Assembly: GCA_026987025.1 (NCBI GenBank)
Contig: JALSNJ010000026.1
Span: 248,001-312,000 of the forward strand
Length of the DNA stretch: 64,000 bases
Source: Candidatus Aminicenantota bacterium
Lineage (GTDB): Bacteria > Acidobacteriota > Aminicenantia > S016-38
Direction of reading: 5' to 3'
The position numbers and the translations under genes are program-made. Below are positions 24,283-33,371 of this stretch, one piece after another (the stretch's first letter is position 1; the number at the start of each line of letters is the position of its first letter). The notes under the pieces are model-generated. The model was not told the DNA's origin, searched no databases, and saw only the letters and a list, made by a program, of their open reading frames with translations.

Positions 24283-25754
24283 GGTTTTTCAGATTGATTT
24301 TATATTTTCTGCTCTTCGCATATCTGGGCGCCCTGGTTCTTGTTTCCCTTTCCTCCCACGAAGGTGGAGCCATGGGTTTAAAGCTTCCCCTTATCAAGGG
24401 TCGTTCCATCCAGTGGGAATTCAGGGTCAAAGAAATAGAAGCCCGGAGACCAAAATACATAGCCAGCGCGAAAAAATTATTTGTGGACTCATCGGGCAGA
24501 ACATTCCTCAGCAAAAATGTGCTCATAGAAATACCCTCGTCCTCCACGGTTATAAAGTCCGAAAAATGCGTGGTCTCGCCCGGAAAAAACAGGGTGGAAT
24601 TTCCCGAAACTGTGGAGGTTGAAAGTGAAACCGGAGTTTTTAAAGGGAAGAAGTCCCTTTACCTGGCAAAAAAGGGGGTGATAAGGCTTGAAGGGGGAAT
24701 AGAATTCAAAATAGGGGAGATTAAGGGTAAGGCCGAAAGGGGAAGGATGGAACTTGACCAGGGCCAGACCCTGCTCCTGCGCCCTGAATTCTCCTCCGGG
24801 GATATCAACTTAAAGGGGGGAAGGGTCTTGGTCATGGAAAGGGAAATGCTGGCCTACCTCAGGGGAAAACCCGCCATCATGAAGTCCGGGGATAGAATCC
24901 TGATGGCTCCTTTAATGGAAATAGATATGGAGGGAAAAAAGGTAAATTCGGTGTTCGCCCCCAGAGGAGGGAAGGTAGTGGAAAAGGGAAGAAGACTGGT
25001 GGCCAGGGAAATCAAGCTCTGGTCGGATGGGAGGCTCCAGGGCAAGGGGGTAGTGGTAAGGTGGGGGAAAATAAAGTTCTTCGCCCGGGAAATCAGGGGG
25101 GAAGACGACAGTATAATGGCGGAGATTTGCTCCGTTTACCAAGGAAACCTATCCTTCGTTTCCCGAAACCTTTTGATAAAAGACAACTCCCTCAAAGCCT
25201 GGGGAGAAGTGAAAGGAAGGCTGGGGGAAGCCTCCTTCTCCTGCCAGGAGCTCTCCTCTTCCCGGGGGAAGAGAAACCTTAACGGAGAGGTAAGGATCGT
25301 TAAGGACGAGAATGTAATAACCGCCTCCAGGGCCATGGAGGATTCCGGAAAATATTTTCTTTCCGAGGCCAGCATAATAACACCGGATGGATATCGCCTG
25401 GGGGCCTCCAGGATAATTTACGGAAAGGATTCCATCCAGCTGGAAGGAGGGGCCTCTCTTAGAGGGGAAAATTTCCGTATAACAGCCCCTGGAATAACCA
25501 TAACCCTGCAGGAAGGAAGATTGGCTCAACTGGAGGCTCAAAACCCGGGGAAAATAATCCTCGGAGAGGACTCAGCCCGGTGCATGAGGATTAGATACCG
25601 GTTCCAGGAAGAGAAAGCAATTCTGGAGGGAAGGGCCGTGTTAAATTCCAAAAAGCACGGCGAGATAAAGGGAGAAAGAATCGTGGTAAACTCCCGCACG
25701 GGGTCCTTTGAAATTCAGAGTAGGGGCAGGACCTCCTCGGAAATAAAGCAATGA
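24279..25754 (+). CDS. LptC-LptA-like lipopolysaccharide transport protein (apparent fusion)
   Basis: 491 residues with one N-terminal membrane helix (about 5-25) and then an entirely beta-strand-like periplasmic region. Repeated short strands such as KKVNSVFAPRGGKVV, EGGIEFKIGEIKGKAER and DSIQLEGGASLRGENFRI fit a beta-jellyroll series of the LptC/LptA/OstA type. LptC and LptA are usually each about 180-200 residues; here one polypeptide could provide both the inner-membrane anchor and the periplasmic bridge. Immediately followed by lptB (4-base overlap), the canonical position. Assignment rests on topology and context, not on a strict motif. Confidence 0.72.
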   Translation: MRFFRLILYFLLFAYLGALVLVSLSSHEGGAMGLKLPLIKGRSIQWEFRVKEIEARRPKYIASAKKLFVDSSGRTFLSKNVLIEIPSSSTVIKSEKCVVSPGKNRVEFPETVEVESETGVFKGKKSLYLAKKGVIRLEGGIEFKIGEIKGKAERGRMELDQGQTLLLRPEFSSGDINLKGGRVLVMEREMLAYLRGKPAIMKSGDRILMAPLMEIDMEGKKVNSVFAPRGGKVVEKGRRLVAREIKLWSDGRLQGKGVVVRWGKIKFFAREIRGEDDSIMAEICSVYQGNLSFVSRNLLIKDNSLKAWGEVKGRLGEASFSCQELSSSRGKRNLNGEVRIVKDENVITASRAMEDSGKYFLSEASIITPDGYRLGASRIIYGKDSIQLEGGASLRGENFRITAPGITITLQEGRLAQLEAQNPGKIILGEDSARCMRIRYRFQEEKAILEGRAVLNSKKHGEIKGERIVVNSRTGSFEIQSRGRTSSEIKQ

Positions 25755-26491
25755 TAAGGGTTCTGGGTCTCAGGAAAAAATACGGAGGAAGGGAAGCTTT
25801 AAGAGGCATTGACCTTCAGGTGAAAAAGGGGGAAATTGTTGGCCTTCTTGGACCCAACGGAGCCGGAAAAACCACCACCTTCAAGATTATCTTAGGAGAA
25901 ATAACCCCTGATGGGGGAATGGTTTTTCTCGGGGATAGGGATATAACCGCTTATCCCATGTGGAAAAGGGTTAGAATGGGCATTGGCTACCTTCCCCAGC
26001 GACCCTCCATTTTCCGCGGCCTGACGGTGGAGGAAAACATCCTGGCTTATCTGGAATTTAGAAAGCTCAGACGCCGGCACAGGCAGAGGCTTCTTAATCT
26101 GGTGCTGGAAGAAATGGGTATTGCTCATCTCAAGCACAGAAAGGCCCTCCACCTTTCCGGAGGGGAAAGAAGGAAACTGGAGGTGGCCAGGGCCATGGCC
26201 CTTGAGCCGGATTTCATGCTCTTGGACGAGCCCTTCACAGGTATAGATCCCATTTCAATAAAAGAAATGAAGGGCATCATACTCAAGCTTCAAAGGTGGG
26301 GTGTGGGGATAATAATCACCGATCATAATGTGCGGGAAACATTGAAAATAACCACCAGAGCGTATATCATAAATAAAGGAGAGATTTTAAGCTCAGGCTC
26401 TCCCCGGGAAATTTCCCGGAACCCGGAGGTTAGAAGAAAATTCTTAGGGGAGGATTTTCTCTTAGAGGATGAAGCAGAAGAACCAGCTTAA
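25751..26491 (+). CDS. lptB: LPS export ABC transporter ATP-binding protein LptB
   Basis: 246 residues. Walker A GPNGAGKT (34-41), Q-loop YLPQRPSIFRGLTVEENI (typical of LptB), signature LSGGERRKLEVARA, Walker B FMLLDEPFTGIDP and the H-loop IIITDHNVRET. Powers extraction of LPS from the inner membrane with LptFG (not in this window). The start overlaps the LptC/A-like gene by 4 bases; the 3' end overlaps rpoN by 23 bases. Confidence 0.95.
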   Translation: MIRVLGLRKKYGGREALRGIDLQVKKGEIVGLLGPNGAGKTTTFKIILGEITPDGGMVFLGDRDITAYPMWKRVRMGIGYLPQRPSIFRGLTVEENILAYLEFRKLRRRHRQRLLNLVLEEMGIAHLKHRKALHLSGGERRKLEVARAMALEPDFMLLDEPFTGIDPISIKEMKGIILKLQRWGVGIIITDHNVRETLKITTRAYIINKGEILSSGSPREISRNPEVRRKFLGEDFLLEDEAEEPA

Positions 26492-27827
26492 CTTAAGGCA
26501 ACAACAAACCTTAAGGCTCACAAATCAGATAAGGCTTTTTCTGGAACTGCTTCCTCTTACGCAGCTGGAGCTCAGGGAAAAGATAGAGGAAGTCCTTGAA
26601 GAAAATCCGGCCCTGGAGTTGAGGAACGAAGAGCCGGAGGAAGAGACGGAGGTCTTTTCACCCTCCCGGGGCGAGGAATTCTCCGAATTCTACTATGAAG
26701 ACGAAGAAGACGAAAATTTACCCCCCGAGGCCCTGGTCCCCTACGAACCGGAGCCCAGGGAAGTTATAAAGAAGACCCTCCTTCCCCATTTTCAGGAGGA
26801 AGAAAAGCCGGTGGCCGAAGCCCTTATAGATTACCTTGATCCCAAGGGATTCCTTGACGAGGAGTCGGTGAAAATCGTCTCAGCGGAACTGGGGAGGGCG
26901 CCGGAGGAAGTGGAAGCTGTAAGGAAAAAAATGATGAAAATCCCTCCTTACGGGCTGGGAGCCAGGAACCCGGTGGAAGCCATGCTGGCTCAGCTTCCTC
27001 CCCAGAGTTCCCCCCTGCTGCGAGAATTATTGAAGGAAGAGAACATACAGCTCCTCAAGGCGAGGAAGTATGAGGAGCTGGCCCAAAGGCTGGAATGTTC
27101 CCTGGAAGAGCTTAAAGAATCCCTGGAGAAGCTTAAGGGACTCAACCCCTTCCCAGGCGGCCATTTTTTCAGGAGGGCCTCCGAGCCAGTTCTGGTGGAC
27201 ATTTACCTGGAGGAGGAAAACGGAGATCTCAAGGTCAGGGTTGAAGACGGAGAGCTTCCTCCCTTGAGAATAAGCCCCTTTTACCTCAAGATCCTGGAGG
27301 ACCCCTCCGCCCCGGAGGAACTTAGAAAATTCGCCAGGCAAAAAATAAAATCGGCCCAGTGGTTTTTATCGGCCCTGTCAAAAAGAAGGGAAACCCTGCG
27401 AAAAACGGTGGAATATATAGTGGAAAGGCAGAGGGAATTCTTTAAAAAGGGCTACAACCCCGAATATTTAAAGCCCCTTAACCTTAGGGAAGTGGCATCA
27501 GCTGTGGGAGTTCACGAATCCACCATAAGCAGAATCGTCTCTTCCAGGTTCATTTCTACTCCCAAGGGCACCTACAGGCTTAAATTCTTCTTTCCAGCCT
27601 CCTCCGGACAGGGTGGCAACATATCCTCTGCCAGAATAAAGGAGGTTATTCGGAAGCTCATAGAAAACGAACCCAAGGATTCTCCTTATTCTGACGAGGA
27701 GCTTATGGAACTCCTGAGGAAGCGCGGCATTAACATTTCCAGAAGAACCGTGGCAAAATATAGGATGGAAATGGGAATAGAAAACGCCGGCAGGAGAAAA
27801 AGAAAATATAGGTTGGAGGTTATATGA
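26469..27827 (+). CDS. rpoN: RNA polymerase sigma-54 factor
   Basis: 452 residues. Region I is Gln/Leu-rich (LNLRQQQTLRLTNQIRLFLELL) and an acidic linker (about 55-90) follows. The core-binding region and helix-turn-helix (LREVASAVGVHESTISRIVS) precede the RpoN box SRRTVAKYRMEMGI near the C terminus. It reads the -24/-12 promoter found at 21055-21070. Encoded between lptB and hpf, the conserved order in many Gram-negative genomes, and translationally overlapping both. Confidence 0.97.
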   Translation: MKQKNQLNLRQQQTLRLTNQIRLFLELLPLTQLELREKIEEVLEENPALELRNEEPEEETEVFSPSRGEEFSEFYYEDEEDENLPPEALVPYEPEPREVIKKTLLPHFQEEEKPVAEALIDYLDPKGFLDEESVKIVSAELGRAPEEVEAVRKKMMKIPPYGLGARNPVEAMLAQLPPQSSPLLRELLKEENIQLLKARKYEELAQRLECSLEELKESLEKLKGLNPFPGGHFFRRASEPVLVDIYLEEENGDLKVRVEDGELPPLRISPFYLKILEDPSAPEELRKFARQKIKSAQWFLSALSKRRETLRKTVEYIVERQREFFKKGYNPEYLKPLNLREVASAVGVHESTISRIVSSRFISTPKGTYRLKFFFPASSGQGGNISSARIKEVIRKLIENEPKDSPYSDEELMELLRKRGINISRRTVAKYRMEMGIENAGRRKRKYRLEVI

Positions 27828-28333
27828 TGGAAGTAAAATTCATAGGGAGGCATTACGAAATCCCGGAAGCGATTAAAAAAAGAGCAGAAAGAAAAATTGC
27901 CAAGCTGAAAAAGCTCCTGGGGGATATCCAGCATGTGGAGGTAATACTTTCCTTAGAGAAGTATCGACACACTGCGGAGGTGCTCGTAAAGGGAGGAATT
28001 TTTGAGTTCAGAGCCAAGGAAACCACCGGGGAGATGCTTACCTCCCTGAACAAGGCCTTTGACATAATAGAGGCCCAGATAAAAAAGGAAAAGGAAAAAA
28101 GGAGGAGCAAGAAAAAGGTTTCGGCCCCTGAGGAAACCCCTATTTCTCCAGCAGGGCCCAGAATCATCCCCAAGCAGGCCTACTCCCCCAAGCCTTTAAC
28201 GGTGGAGGAGGCCATAGCTGAGATGGAGGGGATGGGGGAGGACATCCTGGTTTACAGAAACTCCAGAAATAAAAAGATAAATGTGATTTACAGGAAAGGT
28301 TCCGATTATTATCTTATAGAGCCGGAATTCTGA
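27824..28333 (+). CDS. hpf: Ribosome hibernation-promoting factor, long form
   Basis: 169 residues: an N-terminal S30AE/YfiA fold (about 1-98, EVKFIGRHYEIPEAIK...) that binds the decoding centre, a Lys-rich linker, and a C-terminal dimerisation domain (about 110-169, KPLTVEEAIAEMEGMGEDILVYRNS) that makes the long form able to pair 70S ribosomes into 100S particles. The start overlaps the rpoN stop. Confidence 0.94.
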   Translation: MMEVKFIGRHYEIPEAIKKRAERKIAKLKKLLGDIQHVEVILSLEKYRHTAEVLVKGGIFEFRAKETTGEMLTSLNKAFDIIEAQIKKEKEKRRSKKKVSAPEETPISPAGPRIIPKQAYSPKPLTVEEAIAEMEGMGEDILVYRNSRNKKINVIYRKGSDYYLIEPEF

Positions 28334-28812
28334 TGCAGGTTCATACCCTTCTCTCCCCGGACCTCATTCTTACGAACCTCAAAGCCTCGGCGGTGGAGGA
28401 GGTTTTGAGGGAAATCTCCCGGTTCATGGAGGAAAGGAAAATAGTAAAAAGCGGGAAAAAACTCTACAACAGGCTACTGGCCAGGGAGAAACTTGGGAGC
28501 ACAGCCCTCCCCGGAGGTATAGCGGTTCCCCACTGCAAAATGGAGGAGCTGGAGGCCCCTGTGCTTTCCTTAGCCATTTCCAAGGAAGGGGTGGACTTCA
28601 ACTCTCCTGATGGTCAGCCAACCTATATATTTTTCACCGCCGTATCCCCCATATCCCCCCCCAACCTTCACCTTCAGGTCCTGGCGGCCATAGCCAAACT
28701 GGCCAAGAAGGAGAAAAAATCCGTGGTGGAAAAGTTGTTGAACGCCAAGACCCCTGAGCAGGCCTACGAGATAATAAGGGACGAGGAGATGCAGGAGGGG
28801 GATGAGGAATAG
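28333..28812 (+). CDS. ptsN: PTS nitrogen-regulatory EIIA protein
   Basis: 159 residues with the EIIA-Ntr fold; phosphoacceptor His67 sits in GGIAVPHCKM. Start and hpf stop share one base (TGATG). In the PTS-Ntr it receives phosphate from EI via HPr/NPr and regulates by protein contacts rather than sugar transport. Neighbours rpoN and rapZ match that role. Confidence 0.93.
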   Translation: MQVHTLLSPDLILTNLKASAVEEVLREISRFMEERKIVKSGKKLYNRLLAREKLGSTALPGGIAVPHCKMEELEAPVLSLAISKEGVDFNSPDGQPTYIFFTAVSPISPPNLHLQVLAAIAKLAKKEKKSVVEKLLNAKTPEQAYEIIRDEEMQEGDEE

Positions 28813-29704
28813 CCTGGAAGTCAGGAAGTTCTACATAGCCCACAAGGGTCTGCTATCCTTGATTCTTCCGGAGGAAGAGGAGATAAAAGGAACAATAACC
28901 TGTGGTCTGCTTCAAAGACCGGGGCTGGTCCTGGCCGGAGTGAAGGAAGCTTTTAAAAAAGGCGCTGTGCAGTTCCTGGGAAAGGAAGAAAGCATCTATT
29001 TACAGAAGTTATCGGAAGAGAAGCTCCCTGTCACCCTCAGGGATTTTCTTTCCCTCTCCCCTCCCGCGGTGATTTTAGAATCCCCGGAGCTTCTCCCAAA
29101 GATAAGGGAAAGCTTCTCCGCCTTCTCCATCCCCCTCTTTCTTTGCAAATCCCCCAACTGCTTTGAAACAATAAACCAGTTCCTGCACTGGGAACTTTCG
29201 GAAAGGATTACGGTCCACGGGGAGCTAATGGGGATTTACGGCCTTGGAGTTCTAATTAAGGGAAGGAGCGGCATTGGTAAAAGCGAAATAGCCTTGGAGC
29301 TCATAACCAGGGGGCATATGTTTGTGGCCGACGACATGGTGGAGGTTTTGAAACTCCCGGGGGGCAAAATAATAGGGAGGTCCCCGGAAAGGGCCAGGGG
29401 TTTCATGGAGATAAGGGGGCTGGGCATCATAAAGGTAAACGAGATCTTCGGAGGAGCGCTTCTTCCTTCCTCCCCCATTGACCTCATATTGGAGCTGATA
29501 CCCTATGAACCCAATATGGAAAGGCTCTTTGTGGAAGAGGAAACCGAAAACCTCTTGGGGGTAGAAATTCCAAAATTCAGGATACCGGTGGCCGCAGGAA
29601 GAAACATAGCGAACTTGGTGGAGGTGGCGGTAAGGCTTTTCTTGCTGAAATCCTCAGGAAAGGCCCCCCTGGAGGAATTCCTGAAAAGGCTGGAAGAAAA
29701 ATGA
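28802..29704 (+). CDS. hprK: HPr kinase/phosphorylase
   Basis: 300 residues. The N-terminal domain is variable; the catalytic core has HGELMGIYGLGVLI with conserved His139, Walker A GRSGIGKS (154-161), FVADD (174-178), EIRGLGIIKV and the C-terminal GRNIANLVEVA signature. It would phosphorylate Ser46 of the HPr encoded at 30956-31225. AGGAGGGGG lies directly before the ATG; 11-base overlap with ptsN. Confidence 0.94.
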   Translation: MRNSLEVRKFYIAHKGLLSLILPEEEEIKGTITCGLLQRPGLVLAGVKEAFKKGAVQFLGKEESIYLQKLSEEKLPVTLRDFLSLSPPAVILESPELLPKIRESFSAFSIPLFLCKSPNCFETINQFLHWELSERITVHGELMGIYGLGVLIKGRSGIGKSEIALELITRGHMFVADDMVEVLKLPGGKIIGRSPERARGFMEIRGLGIIKVNEIFGGALLPSSPIDLILELIPYEPNMERLFVEEETENLLGVEIPKFRIPVAAGRNIANLVEVAVRLFLLKSSGKAPLEEFLKRLEEK

Positions 29705-30555
29705 AACCCTATGTGGTGATAATAACCGGTATGAGCGGCTCTGGAAAAACCACCTACCTTAAGGCCTTAGAGGATGCGGGTTTCTACGCCATGGACAATA
29801 TGCCCATAGAGATGATCCCCCAGGTCCTTTCCCATATCCTTAAGAACAACCCGGAGATAGACAGGTTCGCCCTGGTGGTGGATGTAAGGGACGAAGGCTT
29901 CGGGCAAAAATTTCCCTGGCTGGTGGAGAGGCTTTCCTCCAAATACAGAACACATGTGATTTTTCTTGACTCCGTGGACGAGGAGCTTACCCGAAGATTC
30001 AAAATAATGCGGAGAAAGCATCCCCTTCAGGAGGGAAGAACCCTTCAGGAAGCCATCAGGGAAGAGAGGGAAATACTCCAGGTGGCCAGAAAGCTTGCCG
30101 ATGCCGTGGTCAACACCACTGGCATGGGCCCTGGAACCCTGAGGGAAAGGGCGGTGGACCTTCACCTTCAGGGCATAACAAGAAGGGTGGTGCTGATGAG
30201 CTTCGGTTTTTCCTCGGGAATTCCCCAGGAGGCGGATTTCGTCTTTGACCTCAGGGCCCTTCCCAATCCCCACTGGGACGACAGATTAAGGCCCTTCACC
30301 GGGAAGGACCCTCAAATTAAGGAGTTTCTCCTGGCCCACCCCCAGGTTCATACCTACCTGAAGGCCCTCAAAGAATTCTTCCAGAAAACCCTTCCCCTCA
30401 TGTTTGAGGACGGGAGAGCTCAGGTGGTTTTAGCCTTTGGCTGCACCGGGGGAAGGCACAGGTCCGTGTTTTTTGTGGAGGAATTGTATAATTGGTTTAG
30501 GAACAAGTGGAGTCAGTATGTGATAGAAAAAAAGCACAGGGAAGAGTCGGGATGA
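29701..30555 (+). CDS. rapZ: RNase adapter protein RapZ (YvcJ family)
   Basis: 284 residues. Walker A GMSGSGKT (10-17) followed by LEDAGFYAMDNMP, central FLDSVDEELTRRFK, and the C-terminal module with FGCTGGRHRSVFFVEEL. In Enterobacteria RapZ links the GlmY/GlmZ small RNAs to cell-envelope precursor synthesis; in Gram-positives homologues bind nucleotide second messengers. Overlaps hprK and the EIIA-Man gene by 4 and 4 bases. Confidence 0.95.
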   Translation: MKPYVVIITGMSGSGKTTYLKALEDAGFYAMDNMPIEMIPQVLSHILKNNPEIDRFALVVDVRDEGFGQKFPWLVERLSSKYRTHVIFLDSVDEELTRRFKIMRRKHPLQEGRTLQEAIREEREILQVARKLADAVVNTTGMGPGTLRERAVDLHLQGITRRVVLMSFGFSSGIPQEADFVFDLRALPNPHWDDRLRPFTGKDPQIKEFLLAHPQVHTYLKALKEFFQKTLPLMFEDGRAQVVLAFGCTGGRHRSVFFVEELYNWFRNKWSQYVIEKKHREESG

Positions 30556-30956
30556 TTGGAGGAGTAATCATTACCCACGGCAACTTAGGTTCCACCCTCT
30601 TAGAGGTAGCCAGCAAAATAATGGGAAGGAAATTCCATATCCCCGTAATATCCATAGACTGGGAGGAAGGGGGAAGCCTCATTGAAAGGAAAGCCCAGGA
30701 AATTAAAAGGGCCATAGAAAAGGAAAATCGGGGTCATGGGGTGGTGGTTTTCACCGACATATTCGGGGGAACCCCTACCAATCTCTGCGTTTCCCTGCTC
30801 AAGTCCCTGGATGTGGAGATAATAACCGGCCTCAACCTCCCCTTGCTTTTAAAATTCCTCTCCGAAAGGGACAAAATGAGCATAGAGGATCTATCCCGCA
30901 CACTGGTGAAGAGGGGAAAGGAATCCATAGGAAGGATCAGGGAGTTTCTGGACTGA
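30552..30956 (+). CDS. PTS mannose-type EIIA protein
   Basis: 134 residues from ATG 30552, which overlaps the rapZ stop as ATGA; the frame extends 45 bases further into rapZ. GVIITHGNLG places the phosphoacceptor at His9, and VFTDIFGGTPTNLCVSL is the EIIA-Man core motif. No EIIB, EIIC or EIID genes follow, so it probably serves in a regulatory phosphorelay rather than in sugar uptake. The next gene starts at its last base. Confidence 0.92.
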   Translation: MIGGVIITHGNLGSTLLEVASKIMGRKFHIPVISIDWEEGGSLIERKAQEIKRAIEKENRGHGVVVFTDIFGGTPTNLCVSLLKSLDVEIITGLNLPLLLKFLSERDKMSIEDLSRTLVKRGKESIGRIREFLD

Positions 30957-31225
30957 TGGTGGAAAGGGAAACGGTTCTGGTTAACAGGCTGGGGATGCAC
31001 GCCAGGGCTGCCACCAAGCTCGTCCAGCTGGCACAAAAGTTCAAGAGCAAAATAGTTTTAATAGTAAACAGCATGGAGGCCGACGCCAAATCCATCCTGG
31101 GCCTGCTGATTTTAGCAGCTCCCATGGGAACCAAAGTTAAAGTAAGGGCGGAAGGGGAAGACGAGCGGGAGGCGGTGGAAGCCATAGTCAAACTCATAGA
31201 GGAGAAATTCGGGGAGGAAGAGTAA
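30956..31225 (+). CDS. ptsH: Phosphocarrier protein HPr
   Basis: 89 residues. Both regulatory sites are present: His15 in NRLGMHARAA (phosphorylated by EI) and Ser46 in AKSILGLLILAAPMG (target of HprK). Both neighbours overlap by a single base, indicating translational coupling. Confidence 0.96.
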   Translation: MVERETVLVNRLGMHARAATKLVQLAQKFKSKIVLIVNSMEADAKSILGLLILAAPMGTKVKVRAEGEDEREAVEAIVKLIEEKFGEEE

Positions 31226-33003
31226 TGAAGGTCCTCAAGGGTCAGGCCGTGGTAGGGGGCATCGGCATAGGGAAAGCGAAGTTCCTGAAAAGGGAAAAAT
31301 CCATCTCTCCCCCAAAGATAATAAAGGGTGAAGAGGCGGAGCAGATACTCCGCTTGGAGAGGGCCATAGAAAAAACCAGGGGGGAACTGGAGGAACTGAA
31401 GCAGCACATAGAGTCCACCCTTGGAAAGGAACATGCCCTCATACTGGATGCCCAGCTTTTAATCCTCCAGGACAGGAAACTTCTGGAGGAACTCACCGAG
31501 AGAATCATAAAGGATCTGGACAGCGCAGAAAGGGCCATTAAGGCCCTCATAGAGAAATATCACGGGATATTCTCCCAGGTGGAGGATTATCACCTAAGGG
31601 AGAAGGTCCACGACATAGAGGACATCCTGAGGAGGATAGAGAAGAACCTGGGGGAAACCAACCTGGACGAAAACTGGGCCCAAAGCGTGGTGGTGGCAAA
31701 AAGCATTTTTCCCTCGGAGACGGCCTACATCATATCCAGGGGAAGACCCGAGGCCTTTGTGCTTGAATTCGGAGGAGAGACCTATCACGCGGTTATATTG
31801 GCCAGGGCCTACGGCATCCCCACCGTGGTGGGAGTGGAAAATGTGGAAGGGAAAATAAGGGAAGGGGAAGATCTGGTGGTCAACGGAGACGAAGGGGTTG
31901 TTATAGTTTCTCCCACGAGGATTCAGATTTCCAATTATAAGGCCTTAAAGCAGACGCTCTGGGAGGAAAAGGAGAAATTAAAGGAAATTTTGAAAGAACC
32001 CAACGAAACCCTGGATGGCGTCCCCTTTTCCCTTCTGGTAAACATAGAGTTTCCCAGCGAGGCCGAGGCCATTGCTAAGGAAGGAACCGACGGGGTGGGA
32101 CTCTTCCGCACCGAATACCTTTTGCTTCTGGGCCAGAGAGTTCCTTCGGAGGAGGAGCAGCTGGAAATATATACGGAGCTATCGGAGAAATTCCGTCAGA
32201 TCACCGTAAGGCTCTTTGACCTGGGGGCAGAAAAGAGGATAGCAGACCTTCCCTTCCACGAGGAGGAAAACCCTGCCATGGGGGAAAGGGGGATAAGGTA
32301 TCTCTTCTCCCATAAAGATCTATTGTATCCTCAGGTAAGGGCCATTCTCAGGGCCTCAGCCAGAAGGAGAAATATAAAGCTAATGGCCCCCATGATAACC
32401 AACCTGGACGAAATAAAGGAGTTGCTTTTGGTGGTGGAGGACGCCAAGGGCCAGCTCCGGATGGAAGGAAAGCCCTACGATGAAAAAATAAAGGTGGGCA
32501 TCATGGTGGAGGTTCCCTCCATCGCCATGCTGGTGGAAAGGGCGGCGAAGCTGGTGGATTTTCTCAGCGTTGGCACCAACGACCTTACCCAATACATCTT
32601 TGCAGCGGACAGGGCCAACGAAAGGGTATCCCCACTCTGCAACCCCCTGGACCCGGCTTTTTTGAAGCTCCTGCGCTTTATGATAAAAAAGGCCAGGGAT
32701 TACAAAAAGGAGATCTCCGTGTGCGGGGAAATGGCCTCCCGTCCCCTCCATGCCGCCGTCCTTTTGGGCCTCGGTCTGCGGGACTTCTCGGTATCCCCAG
32801 CCATGTTGCCCATTATCAAAAAGGTCCTTTCCTCGGTGGAGGAGAATGTTATGAGAAGGAAGATAAACACCGCCTTGCGGCTCGCCTCCGGCAGGGAAAT
32901 TGAAAAATACCTCCTGCGGGAGATGGAGAAAATTTACCCTGAAATTTACCGCTGGATAAGGAGGGTATGCCATGAAAAAAACGGAAAAACCCTGGGGGTA
33001 TGA
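31225..33003 (+). CDS. ptsI: Phosphoenolpyruvate--protein phosphotransferase (EI)
   Basis: 592 residues. The phosphohistidine lies in GGETYHAVILARAYGIP (His188); the usual GG-x-TSH has Tyr in place of Ser. PEP-binding motifs LFRTEYLLL, GTNDLTQYIFAADRANE and the catalytic CGEMA are intact. It starts the regulatory phosphorelay PEP-EI-HPr-EIIA. The 3' end overlaps the cupin gene by 32 bases. Confidence 0.96.
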   Translation: MKVLKGQAVVGGIGIGKAKFLKREKSISPPKIIKGEEAEQILRLERAIEKTRGELEELKQHIESTLGKEHALILDAQLLILQDRKLLEELTERIIKDLDSAERAIKALIEKYHGIFSQVEDYHLREKVHDIEDILRRIEKNLGETNLDENWAQSVVVAKSIFPSETAYIISRGRPEAFVLEFGGETYHAVILARAYGIPTVVGVENVEGKIREGEDLVVNGDEGVVIVSPTRIQISNYKALKQTLWEEKEKLKEILKEPNETLDGVPFSLLVNIEFPSEAEAIAKEGTDGVGLFRTEYLLLLGQRVPSEEEQLEIYTELSEKFRQITVRLFDLGAEKRIADLPFHEEENPAMGERGIRYLFSHKDLLYPQVRAILRASARRRNIKLMAPMITNLDEIKELLLVVEDAKGQLRMEGKPYDEKIKVGIMVEVPSIAMLVERAAKLVDFLSVGTNDLTQYIFAADRANERVSPLCNPLDPAFLKLLRFMIKKARDYKKEISVCGEMASRPLHAAVLLGLGLRDFSVSPAMLPIIKKVLSSVEENVMRRKINTALRLASGREIEKYLLREMEKIYPEIYRWIRRVCHEKNGKTLGV

Positions 33004-33307
33004 GCTCCTCTTTGCCCTGACCCCCTACTACGCCGGCAAAGTTCTCTTTATCAAAAAGGGACACCGCCTTTCCCTGCAGTATCACAGGCAAAAGGACGAG
33101 GCCTTTCTTCTCTGGAGCGGAAAGATGCTTTTTATATACGAAGAGAACGGGGAGCTTAAAGAAAAGATCATGCAGCCCATGGATAGTTTTCACATCCCCC
33201 CGGGGATGAAGCACCGCATGGCTGCCTTAGAAGATTGCTATGTCTTTGAAGTCTCCACCCCCCACTTAGAAGATGTGGTAAGGCTGGAGGACGACTACGG
33301 AAGGTAA
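32972..33307 (+). CDS. Cupin-domain protein (mannose-6-phosphate isomerase type II-like)
   Basis: 111 residues forming one cupin barrel: KPWGYELLF, then GHRLSLQYHRQKDEAFLLWSGKM with metal-ligand His/Glu, and FHIPPGMKHRM with the last His. It resembles the C-terminal cupin of ManC-type enzymes but is stand-alone, so it may be an isomerase or a small-molecule sensor. AAGGAGGG precedes the ATG, which is inside the ptsI 3' end. Last gene of the run that begins at recJ. Confidence 0.8.
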   Translation: MKKTEKPWGYELLFALTPYYAGKVLFIKKGHRLSLQYHRQKDEAFLLWSGKMLFIYEENGELKEKIMQPMDSFHIPPGMKHRMAALEDCYVFEVSTPHLEDVVRLEDDYGR

Positions 33308-33337
33308 TTGACCTGCAGGGCTAAAATGGCGTAGAAT
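33308..33337 (+). promoter_or_regulatory. Sigma-70 type promoter of the citrate synthase operon
   Basis: TTGACC (33308-33313), 18-base spacer, TAGAAT (33332-33337). The predicted start is near 33344, followed by AAGGAGG (33358-33364) seven bases before the citrate synthase ATG. It occupies the only sizeable gap between the PTS run and the TCA genes. Confidence 0.6.
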
Positions 33338-33371
33338 TTAAGGGTAGAAATTAATATAAGGAGGCAATAAA

